From positions 1-35,570 of the forward strand of contig JAKLKW010000029.1 of NCBI GenBank assembly GCA_023150455.1: DNA of 35,570 nucleotides, read 5' to 3'. Below are positions 16,668 through 24,972 of the stretch, in pieces. The translations under genes were made by a program, and so were the position numbers. The stretch comes from Alphaproteobacteria bacterium (GTDB taxonomy: Bacteria; Pseudomonadota; Alphaproteobacteria; JAEULC01). Within the stretch, counting starts at the first letter, position 1. Each line of letters opens with the position of its first letter. The notes below the pieces were generated by a model that was not told the DNA's origin, did no database searches, and saw nothing but the letters and a program-made list of their open reading frames with translations.

Positions 16668-17516
16668 TCACTTTTCCGTCTCGACGAGGCCCTTGACGAA
16701 CAGCTTCTGCATCGCGAACACGACGAAGACCGGCGGCAGCATGGCCAGCATCGTCGTGGCCATGACGATGTGCCAGTCGGTCTGCGCGTCCGAGGTCACG
16801 ATCATGCGGCGGATGCCGTAGACGATCGTGTCCATGCTGGCGTCGGTCGTGACCAGCAGCGGCCACAAATACTGGTTCCACCCGTAGATGAACAGGATCA
16901 CGAACAGCGCCGCCATGTTGGTGCGCGACAGCGGCAGCACCACGTCGCGGAAGAACTTCATCGGCCCGGCGCCGTCGATCTTCGCCGCCTCGACCAGCTC
17001 GTCCGGGATGGTGAGGAAGAACTGGCGGAACAGCAACGTCGCCGTGGCCGAGGCGATCAGCGGGATGGTGAGCCCCGCGTAGGTGTTGAGCATGCCGAGG
17101 TCGGAGACGATCTTGTAGGTGGGATAGATGCGCACTTCGACCGGCAGCATCAGCGTCACGAAGATCGTCCAGAAGAAGAACATGCGGAAGGGGAAGCGGA
17201 AGAACACGACGGCATAGGCCGAGATGATCGAGATGGCGATCTTGCCGATGGCGATGACCAGCGCCATGACCAGGCTGTTGCCCATCATCTGCAGCACCGG
17301 CGTGCTCTTGATCTGCTTGGTGCCGGTGAACAGCGCGTCGACGTAGTTCTGCAGCGGCAGCCCGCCGGGCAGGAATCCCATCGTGCCGTTGACGATCTCG
17401 GCCGGCTCGTGCGTCGAGGCGACGAAAGTCAGGTAGACGGGAAAGACCACGATGGCGATGCCCATCCACAGGATGGCATGCGCGATCAGGGTCGAGAGCG
17501 GCCGGTTCTCGACCAT
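16668..17516 (-). CDS. ugpE: sn-glycerol-3-phosphate ABC transporter permease UgpE
   Basis: A 282-residue inner-membrane permease (E. coli UgpE 281 aa) with about six hydrophobic helices. The EAA loop that docks on the ATPase reads ELVEAAKIDGAGPMKFFRDVVLP (motif EAA-x3-G). Its start codon directly abuts the stop codon of ugpA (TAG then ATG), indicating translational coupling. It forms the transmembrane pore with UgpA. Confidence 0.94.
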   Translation of the reverse strand: MVENRPLSTLIAHAILWMGIAIVVFPVYLTFVASTHEPAEIVNGTMGFLPGGLPLQNYVDALFTGTKQIKSTPVLQMMGNSLVMALVIAIGKIAISIISAYAVVFFRFPFRMFFFWTIFVTLMLPVEVRIYPTYKIVSDLGMLNTYAGLTIPLIASATATLLFRQFFLTIPDELVEAAKIDGAGPMKFFRDVVLPLSRTNMAALFVILFIYGWNQYLWPLLVTTDASMDTIVYGIRRMIVTSDAQTDWHIVMATTMLAMLPPVFVVFAMQKLFVKGLVETEK

Positions 17517-18395
17517 CTAGTAGTGCACCCGGCGCTCGATGTACTTGAACTGGATGGCGGTGAGCCCGATGACGATCGCCATCAGGATCACCGATTGCGC
17601 GGCCGAGCCGCCGAGGTCGCCGCCCAGCCTGCCGTCCTGGAACACCTTGTAGACCATGGTCTCGGTCGCCTTGGCCGGGCCGCCATGGGTGACCGCGTCG
17701 ACGATGCCGAACGTGTCGAAGAACACGTAGACGATGTTGACGACCAGCAGGAAGAAGGCCGTGGGCGAGAGCAGCGGGAACACGACCGTCCAGAAGCGCC
17801 GTCGCGGTCCCGCGCCGTCGATCGCCGCCGCCTCGATCAGCGACTTCGGGATCGACTGCAGCCCGGCCAGGAAGAACAGGAAATTGTACGAGATCTGCTT
17901 CCACGACGCGGCCAGCACGACCAGGACCATGGCGTGCGTGCCGTCGAGCAGCGGGTTCCAGTCGAGCCCCAGGTTGCGCAGGACCTGCGCCAGCACGCCG
18001 AGCGACGGCTGGAACATGAACAGCCACAGCACGCCGGCGACGGCCGGCGCCACGGCGTAGGGCCACATCAGCAGCACCTTGTAGGTGCCGGCGCCCTTGA
18101 TCTGCTTGTCGGCCATCACCGCGAGCAGCAGCGCCAGCCCCAGCGACAGGACAGCCACCGCGGTCGAGAACACCGCCGTCACCGCCATCGAGTTGTAGTA
18201 GGACGGATCCTTGAACAGGTACTGGTAGTTCTCGAACCACACGAACTGCGTGGTCGTGCCGAAGGCGTCCTGGATCAGGAAGGACTGCCAGACGGCCTGC
18301 AGCGCCGGCCAGTAGAAGAAGATCATCGTCACCGCGATCTGCGGCGCGATCAGCAGCAGCGGCAGGGCGGTGCCCTTGAAGATGACCTTGCGCAT
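17517..18395 (-). CDS. ugpA: sn-glycerol-3-phosphate ABC transporter permease UgpA
   Basis: A 292-residue permease (E. coli UgpA 295 aa). The N-terminal hydrophobic helix ([20 protein letters not shown]) is followed by further helices and the EAA loop [18 protein letters not shown]. The C-terminus has [17 protein letters not shown] and [11 protein letters not shown], both typical of UgpA. The start MRKVIFKG is set at ATG 18395; the open frame extends upstream without homology. A 14-bp hairpin separates it from ugpB. Confidence 0.94.
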   Translation of the reverse strand: MRKVIFKGTALPLLLIAPQIAVTMIFFYWPALQAVWQSFLIQDAFGTTTQFVWFENYQYLFKDPSYYNSMAVTAVFSTAVAVLSLGLALLLAVMADKQIKGAGTYKVLLMWPYAVAPAVAGVLWLFMFQPSLGVLAQVLRNLGLDWNPLLDGTHAMVLVVLAASWKQISYNFLFFLAGLQSIPKSLIEAAAIDGAGPRRRFWTVVFPLLSPTAFFLLVVNIVYVFFDTFGIVDAVTHGGPAKATETMVYKVFQDGRLGGDLGGSAAQSVILMAIVIGLTAIQFKYIERRVHY

Positions 18396-18406
18396 GGCGC
18401 CGGCAT

Positions 18407-18442
18407 CCGCCCGTCCGCGCCGAAGGCCGCGCGGACGGGCGG
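18407..18442 (-). promoter_or_regulatory. Perfect 14-bp stem-loop between ugpB and ugpA
   Basis: CCGCCCGTCCGCGC (18407-18420) is the exact reverse complement of GCGCGGACGGGCGG (18429-18442), with an 8-nt loop. It lies in the 58-bp gap of the ugp transcript and has no T-tract in either direction. The likely role is to protect or partly terminate the ugpB message, so that the binding protein is made in excess over the permeases, as in other binding-protein operons (malEF-type arrangement; inference). Confidence 0.7.
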
Positions 18443-18453
18443 GCGCAACGCGG

Positions 18454-19782
18454 TCAGCGGACGGTGCGCTCGAACTGGCGCAGCATCTGGTTGCCCTTGG
18501 CGACGGCGTCGTCGAGCGCGGCCTTGGCCGTCTTCTTGCCGGCAAAGGCGGCCTCGAGCTCCTCGGCCCAGACGTCGCGCATCTGCACCATGTTGCCCAG
18601 GCGCAGGCCGCGCGAGTTCTCGGTCGGCGTCTTGTTGGTGAGCTCCAGCAGCGGCGTCTCGCGGTCGGGGTTCTCCTTGTAGAAGCCCCGGCCCTTGACC
18701 TTCTCGTACGCTGCCTTGGTGATCGGCAGGTAGCCCGACTCGACGTGCAGCCAGACCTGCCGGTCGGTGTCGGACAGGAAGGTGAAGAACCTGGCGATGC
18801 CCTTGTACTCCTCCGCCTTCTTGCCGCCCATCACCCACAGGCTGGCGCCGCCGATGATCGAGTTCTGCGGCGCGCCGGCGACGTCGGGGAAATAGGGCAT
18901 CGGCGCCGCGCCGAAGGCGAACTTCGCGTTAGCCTTGACGTTGCCGTAGAAGGCCGAGGAGGTGAGGAAGAGCGGGCACTCGCCCGAGGTGAAGCGGCCC
19001 TCGCCGGTGTTGGTGCGGCCGGAATAGTCGAAAGTCTTGTCCTTCTGCAACTCGGCCAACTGCGAGATCAGCTTCACGTGCAGCGGGCTGTTGAACTTGA
19101 GCTCGGTGTCGAAGCCGCCCATGCCGTTGGCCTTGGTCGCGAGCGGCACGTTGTGCCAGGCGCTGAACTGCTCCAGCAGCAGCCAGGTGACCCAGGCGGT
19201 CGACACGCCGCAGGTCTGGTAGCCGGCGGCCTTCAGCTTCTTGGCGTAGTCGATGGTCTCGGGCCAGGTCTTGGGCGGCTTGGCCGGGTCGAGGCCCGCC
19301 TTCTTGAAGGCGTCCTTGTTGTACCACAACACGGCGGACGAGCTGTTGAACGGGAAGGACAGCATCTCGCCCTTGCTGGTCGAGTAGTAGCCGGTGATGG
19401 CCGGCAGGTACGAATTCGGGTCGAACTTCTCGCCCGCCTCCTTCATCATCTCCTGCACCGGCTTGATGGCGCCCTTGGCGGCCATCATCGTGGCGGTGCC
19501 GACCTCGAACACCTGCATGATGTGCGGTGCGTTGCCGGCGCGGAACGCGGCGATGCCGGCGTTCATGGTGTCGGCGTAGCTGCCCTTGAAGGTCGGCGTG
19601 ACCTTGTATTCCTTCTGCGCGGCATTGAAGTCGGCGGCCAGCTTCTCGATCACGGCGTTGTTGGCGCCGGTCATGGCGTGCCACCAGTGGATTTCGATCT
19701 GCGCGGAAGCGGGCAGGGCGCCGGCGGCGCACAGGGAAACCGCCAGCGCGCCGGCGCCGGCAAGACGGATCGTGGTCGTCAT
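18454..19782 (-). CDS. ugpB: sn-glycerol-3-phosphate periplasmic binding protein UgpB
   Basis: A 442-residue solute-binding protein (E. coli UgpB 438 aa). A signal peptide (1-28, ending PASA) is followed by the UgpB hallmarks [32 protein letters not shown] and [20 protein letters not shown]. The substrate-pocket region reads [18 protein letters not shown], and [20 protein letters not shown] lies near the C-terminus. It captures glycerol-3-phosphate or glycerophosphodiesters in the periplasm. The start ATG 19782 has GGAGGAG upstream; the frame stays open far 5' but without homology. It is the first gene of ugpBAEC and has a Pho-box-like repeat 72-91 bp upstream of its start codon. Confidence 0.95.
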   Translation of the reverse strand: MTTTIRLAGAGALAVSLCAAGALPASAQIEIHWWHAMTGANNAVIEKLAADFNAAQKEYKVTPTFKGSYADTMNAGIAAFRAGNAPHIMQVFEVGTATMMAAKGAIKPVQEMMKEAGEKFDPNSYLPAITGYYSTSKGEMLSFPFNSSSAVLWYNKDAFKKAGLDPAKPPKTWPETIDYAKKLKAAGYQTCGVSTAWVTWLLLEQFSAWHNVPLATKANGMGGFDTELKFNSPLHVKLISQLAELQKDKTFDYSGRTNTGEGRFTSGECPLFLTSSAFYGNVKANAKFAFGAAPMPYFPDVAGAPQNSIIGGASLWVMGGKKAEEYKGIARFFTFLSDTDRQVWLHVESGYLPITKAAYEKVKGRGFYKENPDRETPLLELTNKTPTENSRGLRLGNMVQMRDVWAEELEAAFAGKKTAKAALDDAVAKGNQMLRQFERTVR

Positions 19783-19853
19783 CGGTGTTTTTCTCCTCCC
19801 GAGGGCCTGTCGGCATCGAGCGTCATGACCATATTCGCAGGTCCGCCGCAGGC

Positions 19854-19873
19854 ATGTGACCGGATGATGACGT
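19854..19873 (-). promoter_or_regulatory. Pho-box-like direct repeat upstream of ugpB
   Basis: On the minus strand the sequence reads ACGTCATCATCCGGTCACAT. GTCA is repeated with an exact 11-bp period (GTCAT-N6-GTCAC), like the PhoB box CTGTCAT-N4-CTGTCAC. It is placed where a -35 element would be. A weak -10-like stretch, GAATATGGT, follows at about 19826-19834. ugp operons are classic PhoB targets, which supports the reading. Confidence 0.6.
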
Positions 19874-19943
19874 TTTTGTTGCATTCCGTCCAGAAGGGCG
19901 AACCTCAAAGAGTGCCCCCGCCGCGGGCCGCCCGAGCCTGCGC

Positions 19944-20258
19944 TCACACCCCGGCCGGCCGCAGGCGCCGGCGGCGCGGGTCGGGTTCGATCAGCATGAC
20001 GGCGATCGGCGCGTAGACGGGCCACAACACCTCGGCGAACAGCAGGAACAGCGGCGTCAGGCCCGTCGAGGCCGATCCGTCGGGTGCCGCCGGAGGCTCG
20101 AGCCAGGGCAGTCCCTCGATGGCCTGCTGCACGGCGAACAGGGCCGGCGTGGCCGCCAGCGGCAGCGCCGAGGGTCCGTTTGCCCGGGTCAGGGTCAGCA
20201 TGCCGATAGCGCCGGCCGCGCCCGCGGTGACGAAGCGCGCCGCGGCCGAGAAGCAGAT
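19944..20258 (-). pseudogene. Truncated DUF6629-family membrane protein gene
   Basis: The frame contains CFSAAARFVTAGAAGAIGML, ALFAVQQAIEGLPWLE, LFLLFAEVLWPVYAPIAVML and IEPDPRRRR. These match the first half of the DUF6629 family, multi-helix membrane proteins of about 200 residues that normally begin MCFSA. Here the codon before CFSA is ATC instead of ATG (20256-20258), and the protein ends soon after the EPDRRR loop without the later helices. Either a distant upstream ATG (20399) is used, or the gene is decayed at both ends. I favour decay. Confidence 0.6.
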
Positions 20259-20397
20259 GGCTTGTCTTTCGAACCGGAGGGAACGCGATCCTGACGCGAA
20301 TGACGCGAATAAGCGAATCGGTCTGGCGGTGCCTTGCCGGCATGCCTTCGCCCCGGGCAAGATCGCGCGCCAAACGACGAACCCGAGGAGGAATGCC

Positions 20398-21015
20398 ATG
20401 GCGGATGCGCCCTCGCCCTTCAGCCCCAATCGCGTGTCGTGGTCGGGCGAGAATCCGGGCATCTATCTGAAGGACAGCGCCGACGGAAGGTTCACCGCGC
20501 TGGCGTCGTTCTTCCGCGTCGTGCTGTCGCCGCACGGGCCGGGCAAGGCCGTCGTCGTCTGCGCCGCGCCCGAGCAGTCCGGCGGCGCCGCTGCGGGCAA
20601 TTTCGTCATTTGCGACAACGAGCCCTTGGCGCGCTGGCTGGTGAGCGATTTCGTTACCTATTTCGGCGCTTTCAAGGACAAGCCGGCGCTGAAGGGCATC
20701 GGCTACCTGAAGCTCGACAAGGCCGAGACCGGCGGCGACATCCGCTCGAGCTGGACCGAGCGCGTCGGCGGCGGCGGACGCAGCGTCGAGATGACCTGGA
20801 GCAGGCTCGGCGAGCCGGTCTGCGTCGACGTGCCGCCGGCGCTGTCGGCCACCGGCCGGCACCAGATGTACAGCCTGTTCGTCAACGCCGAGGCCGCCAC
20901 GCTCAAGCTCGACGGCAAGGCCCTGCCGGGCGGCGTCTACGCGCGCCCGTTCTTCGGGCGCCAGGGCCGCATGGCGTTCCTCGCCTTCTCGGAAACCTGG
21001 CTCGAGCCGGCGTGA
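20398..21015 (+). CDS. Conserved hypothetical protein
   Basis: A 205-residue soluble protein without signal peptide or membrane helix. I recognise no domain. The start ATG 20398 is set by a strong GAGGAGG; the upstream frame is open but overlaps the decayed DUF6629 gene. Visible features are NPGIYLKDSADGRFTALASF, a central FVTYFGAFKDKPALKGIGYL, a glycine patch RVGGGGRS and a C-terminal YARPFFGRQGRMAFLAFSET. It appears intact, between gene remnants on both sides. Function is unknown. Confidence 0.75.
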   Translation: MADAPSPFSPNRVSWSGENPGIYLKDSADGRFTALASFFRVVLSPHGPGKAVVVCAAPEQSGGAAAGNFVICDNEPLARWLVSDFVTYFGAFKDKPALKGIGYLKLDKAETGGDIRSSWTERVGGGGRSVEMTWSRLGEPVCVDVPPALSATGRHQMYSLFVNAEAATLKLDGKALPGGVYARPFFGRQGRMAFLAFSETWLEPA

Positions 21016-21137
21016 TGGAGGAAGCCGTCTGCTTCGTTCCGGCGTCATTCCTGGAATCGCAACAGTCCGTTTCAGCCTTGCCCGATTTCCGCTCCTCCGT
21101 GCCGCCATAGGATGCGCCCGCACGGAGGAGCCCATCC

Positions 21138-21440
21138 ATGTCGCAATCCGAGATCGTCCTGCACGGCACCGCGCTGTCCGGCCACACGCACCGGGTCGAG
21201 CTGCTGCTTCTGATGCCGGGCCTGCCCTATCGCTTCGTCGCGGCGCCGGCGGAGATACGCAAGACGCCGGCGTTCCTGAAGCTCAACCCGCTCGGGCAAA
21301 TCCCGGTGCTCGAGGATGGCGACCTCGTGCTCGCCGACAGCAACGCCATCCTGGTCTACCTGGCGAAGCGCTACGCGCCGGGGTCGAGCTGCGGATCGAA
21401 ATCCTTGCCGCGGCCGAACACCTCGGTTGCGATCGAATAG
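21138..21440 (+). pseudogene. Glutathione S-transferase, truncated after the N-terminal domain
   Basis: The first 80 or so residues are a glutathione S-transferase thioredoxin-fold domain: EIVLHGTALSGHTHRVELLL, the cis-Pro segment LNPLGQIPVLEDGDLVLADS and NAILVYLAKRYAP. After that, at about position 21380, homology stops. The remaining 20 residues are read from the antisense of another gene fragment (21371-21637). The C-terminal helical domain (about 120 residues) is missing, so an active transferase is unlikely. The ATG 21138 still has a good GGAGGAG upstream. Confidence 0.8.
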
Positions 21441-21637
21441 GCCTTGATGCGCTCGGCCCGGCCGGCCAGCGCTTCCGTCACGATGAACGCAAGAAATCGC
21501 CGGTTGCGCTCCGATGCATCGAAGGCGTCGCTGGCGAGGATGCGTTCGAGCTGCGCCATTGTTTCGCCCGGCGACGGCGCCGCGGCGCCGGCTTCCGGGC
21601 CGATCTTCAACTCGTCTGGCTCCTTCCCCCGCAACAT
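21371..21637 (-). pseudogene. N-terminal fragment of an adenylate-cyclase/TPR-type regulatory gene
   Basis: The frame reads LERILASDAFDASERNRRFL, FIVTEALAGRAERIKAYSIA and TEVFGRGKDFDPQLDP. This is the conserved N-terminal module of a rhizobial-type family usually annotated adenylate cyclase or TolB/TPR protein, normally 500-700 residues, which continues VVRIEAxRLRRAL. Here it stops two codons after FDPQLDP, exactly where the antiparallel transferase fragment ends. ATG 21637 (or TTG 21640) has no clear ribosome site. Confidence 0.72.
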
Positions 21638-21756
21638 CAATGAAATCAGCAGCTTGGGCCAAGCTTTCCGTGGAGCTTTTTACCGCAACGTAATCGCTCC
21701 GAGGCGGCAACTCACGGAAAGGTCAGCGCCAGGTCTCGTTCGCCCGGCAGTCGATC

Positions 21757-22023
21757 ATGGCAGACGTGAACGACATCGACGCGCCGTTGTCAGAAGTGGC
21801 CCGGGAGTTTCCCGGCCAGCGCGCGCGCATCGAAGCGCTCGCCGCCGCGTCGGAGGAGTTCAGGATGCTGTGCGAGGACTACATCTTGTCGGCGGTCACG
21901 CTGCGTCGGCTGCTGGAGTCCGGATATGCGGTGGATTCGGCATGGGTTCGCGACTATCGTGAGGCGCTGGCGGGACTATTGCGGGAAATTTCCGCGGCCC
22001 TTGCCGCTGCCTCCACGCACTGA
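21757..22023 (+). CDS. Small conserved helical protein of unknown function
   Basis: An 88-residue acidic protein, predicted almost entirely helical: EVAREFPGQRARIEALAAAS, EEFRMLCEDYILSAVTLRRL, then a C-terminal EALAGLLREISAALAA. The F-x-x-LCEDY pattern occurs in small cytosolic alphaproteobacterial proteins of unknown function. The ATG at 21757 is the only good start. It stands alone next to the gene debris at 21138-21640, and 172 bp separate it from the DUF3141 gene; I saw no clear promoter or hairpin in that gap. Confidence 0.65.
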   Translation: MADVNDIDAPLSEVAREFPGQRARIEALAAASEEFRMLCEDYILSAVTLRRLLESGYAVDSAWVRDYREALAGLLREISAALAAASTH

Positions 22024-22195
22024 GCGCAGCGGCCAAGGCCGCAACCCGAACGATCAGCGAGCAGCTTGTGCCGCTTCCGCGGGCAAAGCTGCACGCAGTG
22101 ACCCAGGTCAATGCGGGGGCTGGATGCGTCCGCTACCCGGAATCAGCGTTCCCAACAACGTGTCGTAGCGTGGACGGCGAAGGGGGGCTAGTCGG

Positions 22196-24538
22196 ATGAA
22201 CCGATTGATTGCGAGCAAGGCCGTGGCGCCGCAACCCGAGGGTAGCCGCGCGTCGTGGGGAAACGGGAGCGGGGTCGACCTCGTCGAATACGCCATCGAC
22301 GCGGTCCAGCGCGGCGTCCTCTACCTCGACGTCCTGCGCAAGCGCGGCAACCAGTTCATCGAGCACTTCAAGGAAGGCAAGCCGCCGGTCCTGGCGTTCG
22401 ACTACAAGACGATCATGGACGGGCGGCAGCTCGAGCGCCCCGTCAACTACGCGCTGCTGCGGATCATTCCGAAGGAAGGCACCGAGGTCGACCCGACCAA
22501 GCGGCCCTTCGTCATCTTTGACCCGCGCGCCGGCCACGGGCCCGGCATCGGCGGCTTCAAGGAGGCGAGCCAGGTCGGCGTCGCCATGCGCGCCGGGCAT
22601 CCGTGCTATTTCGTCAGCTTCTTTCCCGACCCGGTGCCCGGCCAGACGATCGAGGACGTCGGCCGCGCCGAGGTGCAGTTCGTGCAGAAGGTCATCGCGC
22701 TGCATCCCGACGCGGAGGACAAGCCGGCGATCATCGGCAACTGCCAGGCGGGCTGGGCGATCATGCTGATGAGCGCCGCCGCCCCGAACCTGCCCGGCGT
22801 GATCTGCATCGCCGGCTCGCCGCTGTCCTATTGGGCCGGGGCCAAGGGGCAGAACCCGATGCGCTACGCCGGCGGCATGCTGGGCGGCAGCTGGACGGCG
22901 GCGCTCGCGAGCGACCTCGGCGCCGGCCGCTTCGATGGCGTGAGCCTGGTCTCGAACTTCGAGAACCTCAATCCGTCCAATACGCTATGGACGAAGCAGT
23001 ACCATCTCTACGCCAACGTCGACACCGAGGAACAGCGCTACCTCGAGTTCGACCGCTGGTGGGGCGGCCATTTCTTCATGACCGGCCCCGAGATCCGCTT
23101 CATCGTCGACGAGCTGTTCGTCGGCAACAAGCTGGCCCGCGGCGACATCGCGCTCTCGGACGGGCGGCGCCTGGACCTGAAGAACATCCGCGCGCCGATC
23201 GTCGTGATCGCGTCCTGGGGCGACAACATCACGCCGCCGCAGCAGGCGCTGAACTGGATCCTCGACCTCTACCGCAGCGTCGACGAGATGCGCGCCAACG
23301 AGCAGGTGATCGTCTACTCCCTGCACGAAACCATCGGCCATCTCGGCATCTTCGTGTCGGCCAAGGTGGCGCTCAAGGAGCATGCGCAGTTCGTCAACGC
23401 GGTCGACCTGATCGAGATCCTGCCGCCGGGCCTCTACGAGATGGTGATCGAGGAGCGCCGCACCGAGGCCGCCGGCACCGCGCACGAGCACGATAGCTAC
23501 GTGGTGCGGTTCGAGGAGCGCACGCTCGACGACATCCGGGTGCTGGACGACGGCCGCAAGGACGAGGAGACGTTCGAGACCGTCGCCCGCGTGTCCGAGA
23601 TCAACGAGGGGCTCTACGATACCTTCGTCGCGCCGTGGGTGCGCATGGTGGCGAATCCGCTTTCCGCCGACCTGATGCGCCTCATGCAGCCGTCGCGGAT
23701 CGAGCGCCTGGCGTATTCCGACCTGAACCCGGCGATGTGGGGCGTGAAGATGCTGGCCGACATGGTGCGCCAGCAGCGCCAGAAGGCGGCGCCGGACAAT
23801 GCGCTGATCCACGCGCAGGAAGCGGCGTCGGCGCAGATCGAGAAGGCGCTCGACGGCTGGCGCGACCTGCGCGACGGCGCGATCGAGCGCCTGTTCTATG
23901 CGATCTACGATTCGCCGCCGATGCGGGCGATCGCCGGCCTCGCGGCGCCGCACGCGGATGCGCGCAAGCCGCGCCGGCACGACGAGGCGCTGGAGGCGCT
24001 GCTGGCGGCGAAGATCGCCGCGATACGCGAGCGCATCGACAAGGGAGGCTTTCCCGAGGCCGTGATGCGCATCCTGATGGCGGGCATCTCGGCCCAGCGC
24101 GCGATCGGCGCGGACGGCGTGGCGGTCGCCCGCGAGGCCAAGCAGCGCCATCCCATCTTGCGGCGCCTGACCCGGCAGCAGGTGAAGGCGATGGCGAAGG
24201 AGCAGGCATTCATGCTGGCGCACGAGCGCCAGCGCGCGCTCGACGCGCTGCCCAAGCTGCTGCCGACGCGCGAGCAGCGCCGCGACGCGCTGGCGTTCGT
24301 GCATTCCATCGTCAAGGGCCGCGGCCGGCTTCGGCCGGAGGCGGCCGCCACGCTGCGCCGCATCGAGCACATCCTGGAAGCGAAGCCGGCGCGCCTGGCG
24401 GCCAGGCCCGCCTTGCCGCGGCTGGCGCCGCCCGCCGGGCCCAAGCGCCGCGCCGCCCGCAAGCAGGGTCGCACCGTCTCGGCCGGGAAGCGGCCGCCGC
24501 CCGCCGCAGAGATAGCGCAAGGAGAAACCGTGACATGA
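22196..24538 (+). CDS. DUF3141 protein, PHA-synthase-like alpha/beta hydrolase
   Basis: A 780-residue cytosolic protein. The N-terminal half (about 60-420) is an alpha/beta-hydrolase resembling polyhydroxyalkanoate synthases. The lipase-like box G181-N-C183-Q-A-G places a Cys where PHA synthases have their catalytic Cys. PFVIFDPRAGHGPGIGGF, PCYFVSFFPDPVPGQTIEDV, WWGGHFFMTGPEIRFIVDEL and IASWGDNITPPQQALNW (candidate Asp) precede ETIGHLGIFVSAKV (candidate His). The C-terminal half is helical and ends in an Arg/Ala/Pro-rich basic tail (about 740-780). The family is unassigned; polyester or acyl-CoA chemistry is inferred. ATG 22196 follows a GGGGGG run. The stop overlaps the start of the next gene (ATGA), so translation is coupled. 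Confidence 0.87.
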   Translation: MNRLIASKAVAPQPEGSRASWGNGSGVDLVEYAIDAVQRGVLYLDVLRKRGNQFIEHFKEGKPPVLAFDYKTIMDGRQLERPVNYALLRIIPKEGTEVDPTKRPFVIFDPRAGHGPGIGGFKEASQVGVAMRAGHPCYFVSFFPDPVPGQTIEDVGRAEVQFVQKVIALHPDAEDKPAIIGNCQAGWAIMLMSAAAPNLPGVICIAGSPLSYWAGAKGQNPMRYAGGMLGGSWTAALASDLGAGRFDGVSLVSNFENLNPSNTLWTKQYHLYANVDTEEQRYLEFDRWWGGHFFMTGPEIRFIVDELFVGNKLARGDIALSDGRRLDLKNIRAPIVVIASWGDNITPPQQALNWILDLYRSVDEMRANEQVIVYSLHETIGHLGIFVSAKVALKEHAQFVNAVDLIEILPPGLYEMVIEERRTEAAGTAHEHDSYVVRFEERTLDDIRVLDDGRKDEETFETVARVSEINEGLYDTFVAPWVRMVANPLSADLMRLMQPSRIERLAYSDLNPAMWGVKMLADMVRQQRQKAAPDNALIHAQEAASAQIEKALDGWRDLRDGAIERLFYAIYDSPPMRAIAGLAAPHADARKPRRHDEALEALLAAKIAAIRERIDKGGFPEAVMRILMAGISAQRAIGADGVAVAREAKQRHPILRRLTRQQVKAMAKEQAFMLAHERQRALDALPKLLPTREQRRDALAFVHSIVKGRGRLRPEAAATLRRIEHILEAKPARLAARPALPRLAPPAGPKRRAARKQGRTVSAGKRPPPAAEIAQGETVT

Positions 24539-24972
24539 GCAAGCCGACCGACCTGATCACGCCGGACCAGCTGCGCGAGATCGCCCATCGCCGCGAGATG
24601 GAGAAGCTGAACGAGATCCTGGCGGCACGCGGCAAGGCCGAGGCCGAGGCGAAGGACCTCTACAAGGCCTTCATGGAGCGGGAGATCCATCCCGACGTGA
24701 AGCACCGCGTCTCCGACGCAGTGCGGCGCGCCGCGGAGCGCGGCGAGCGGCAGGTGCTCGTCATCCAGTTCTCGAGCGAATGGTGCTCCGACAAGGGGCG
24801 CGCCATCAACAACAACGAGCCGGATTGGCCGAAGACGCTGACCGGCTTCGCCAAGCGCGCGCTCGAGTACTTCGAGAAGGAGCTGCGACCGCTCGGCTAC
24901 AAGGCGCACGCGCAGATCCTCAACTACCCCGGCGGCATGCCGGGCGACGTCGGGCTGTTCCTTGCATGGTAG
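24535..24972 (+). CDS. Conserved hypothetical protein coupled to the DUF3141 gene
   Basis: A 145-residue soluble protein. The N-terminal part is a charged helix (about 1-45, PDQLREIAHRREMEKLNEIL). A compact C-terminal domain follows with IQFSSEWCSDKGRAINNNEP, DWPKTLTGFAKRALEY and LNYPGGMPGDVGLFLAW. I do not recognise the family. The start overlaps the DUF3141 stop by four bases and its stop overlaps the next gene's start by seven, so it is embedded between a PHA-synthase-like protein and a phosphotransacetylase. A partner or regulatory role for one of them is likely (inference). Confidence 0.78.
   Translation: MSKPTDLITPDQLREIAHRREMEKLNEILAARGKAEAEAKDLYKAFMEREIHPDVKHRVSDAVRRAAERGERQVLVIQFSSEWCSDKGRAINNNEPDWPKTLTGFAKRALEYFEKELRPLGYKAHAQILNYPGGMPGDVGLFLAW

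Noticed and set aside
19783-21135. Extension of the ugpB frame far upstream, giving an 893-residue fusion
   Set aside because: UgpB has its own start, ribosome site and signal peptide at 19782. The upstream frame is antisense to the 205-aa gene and shows no homology.
22024-22195. A Pho box in front of the DUF3141-pta-ackA-fabI cluster
   Set aside because: I looked because the Sinorhizobium pta-ackA pair is phosphate-regulated, but no GTCA repeat with 11-bp spacing is present.
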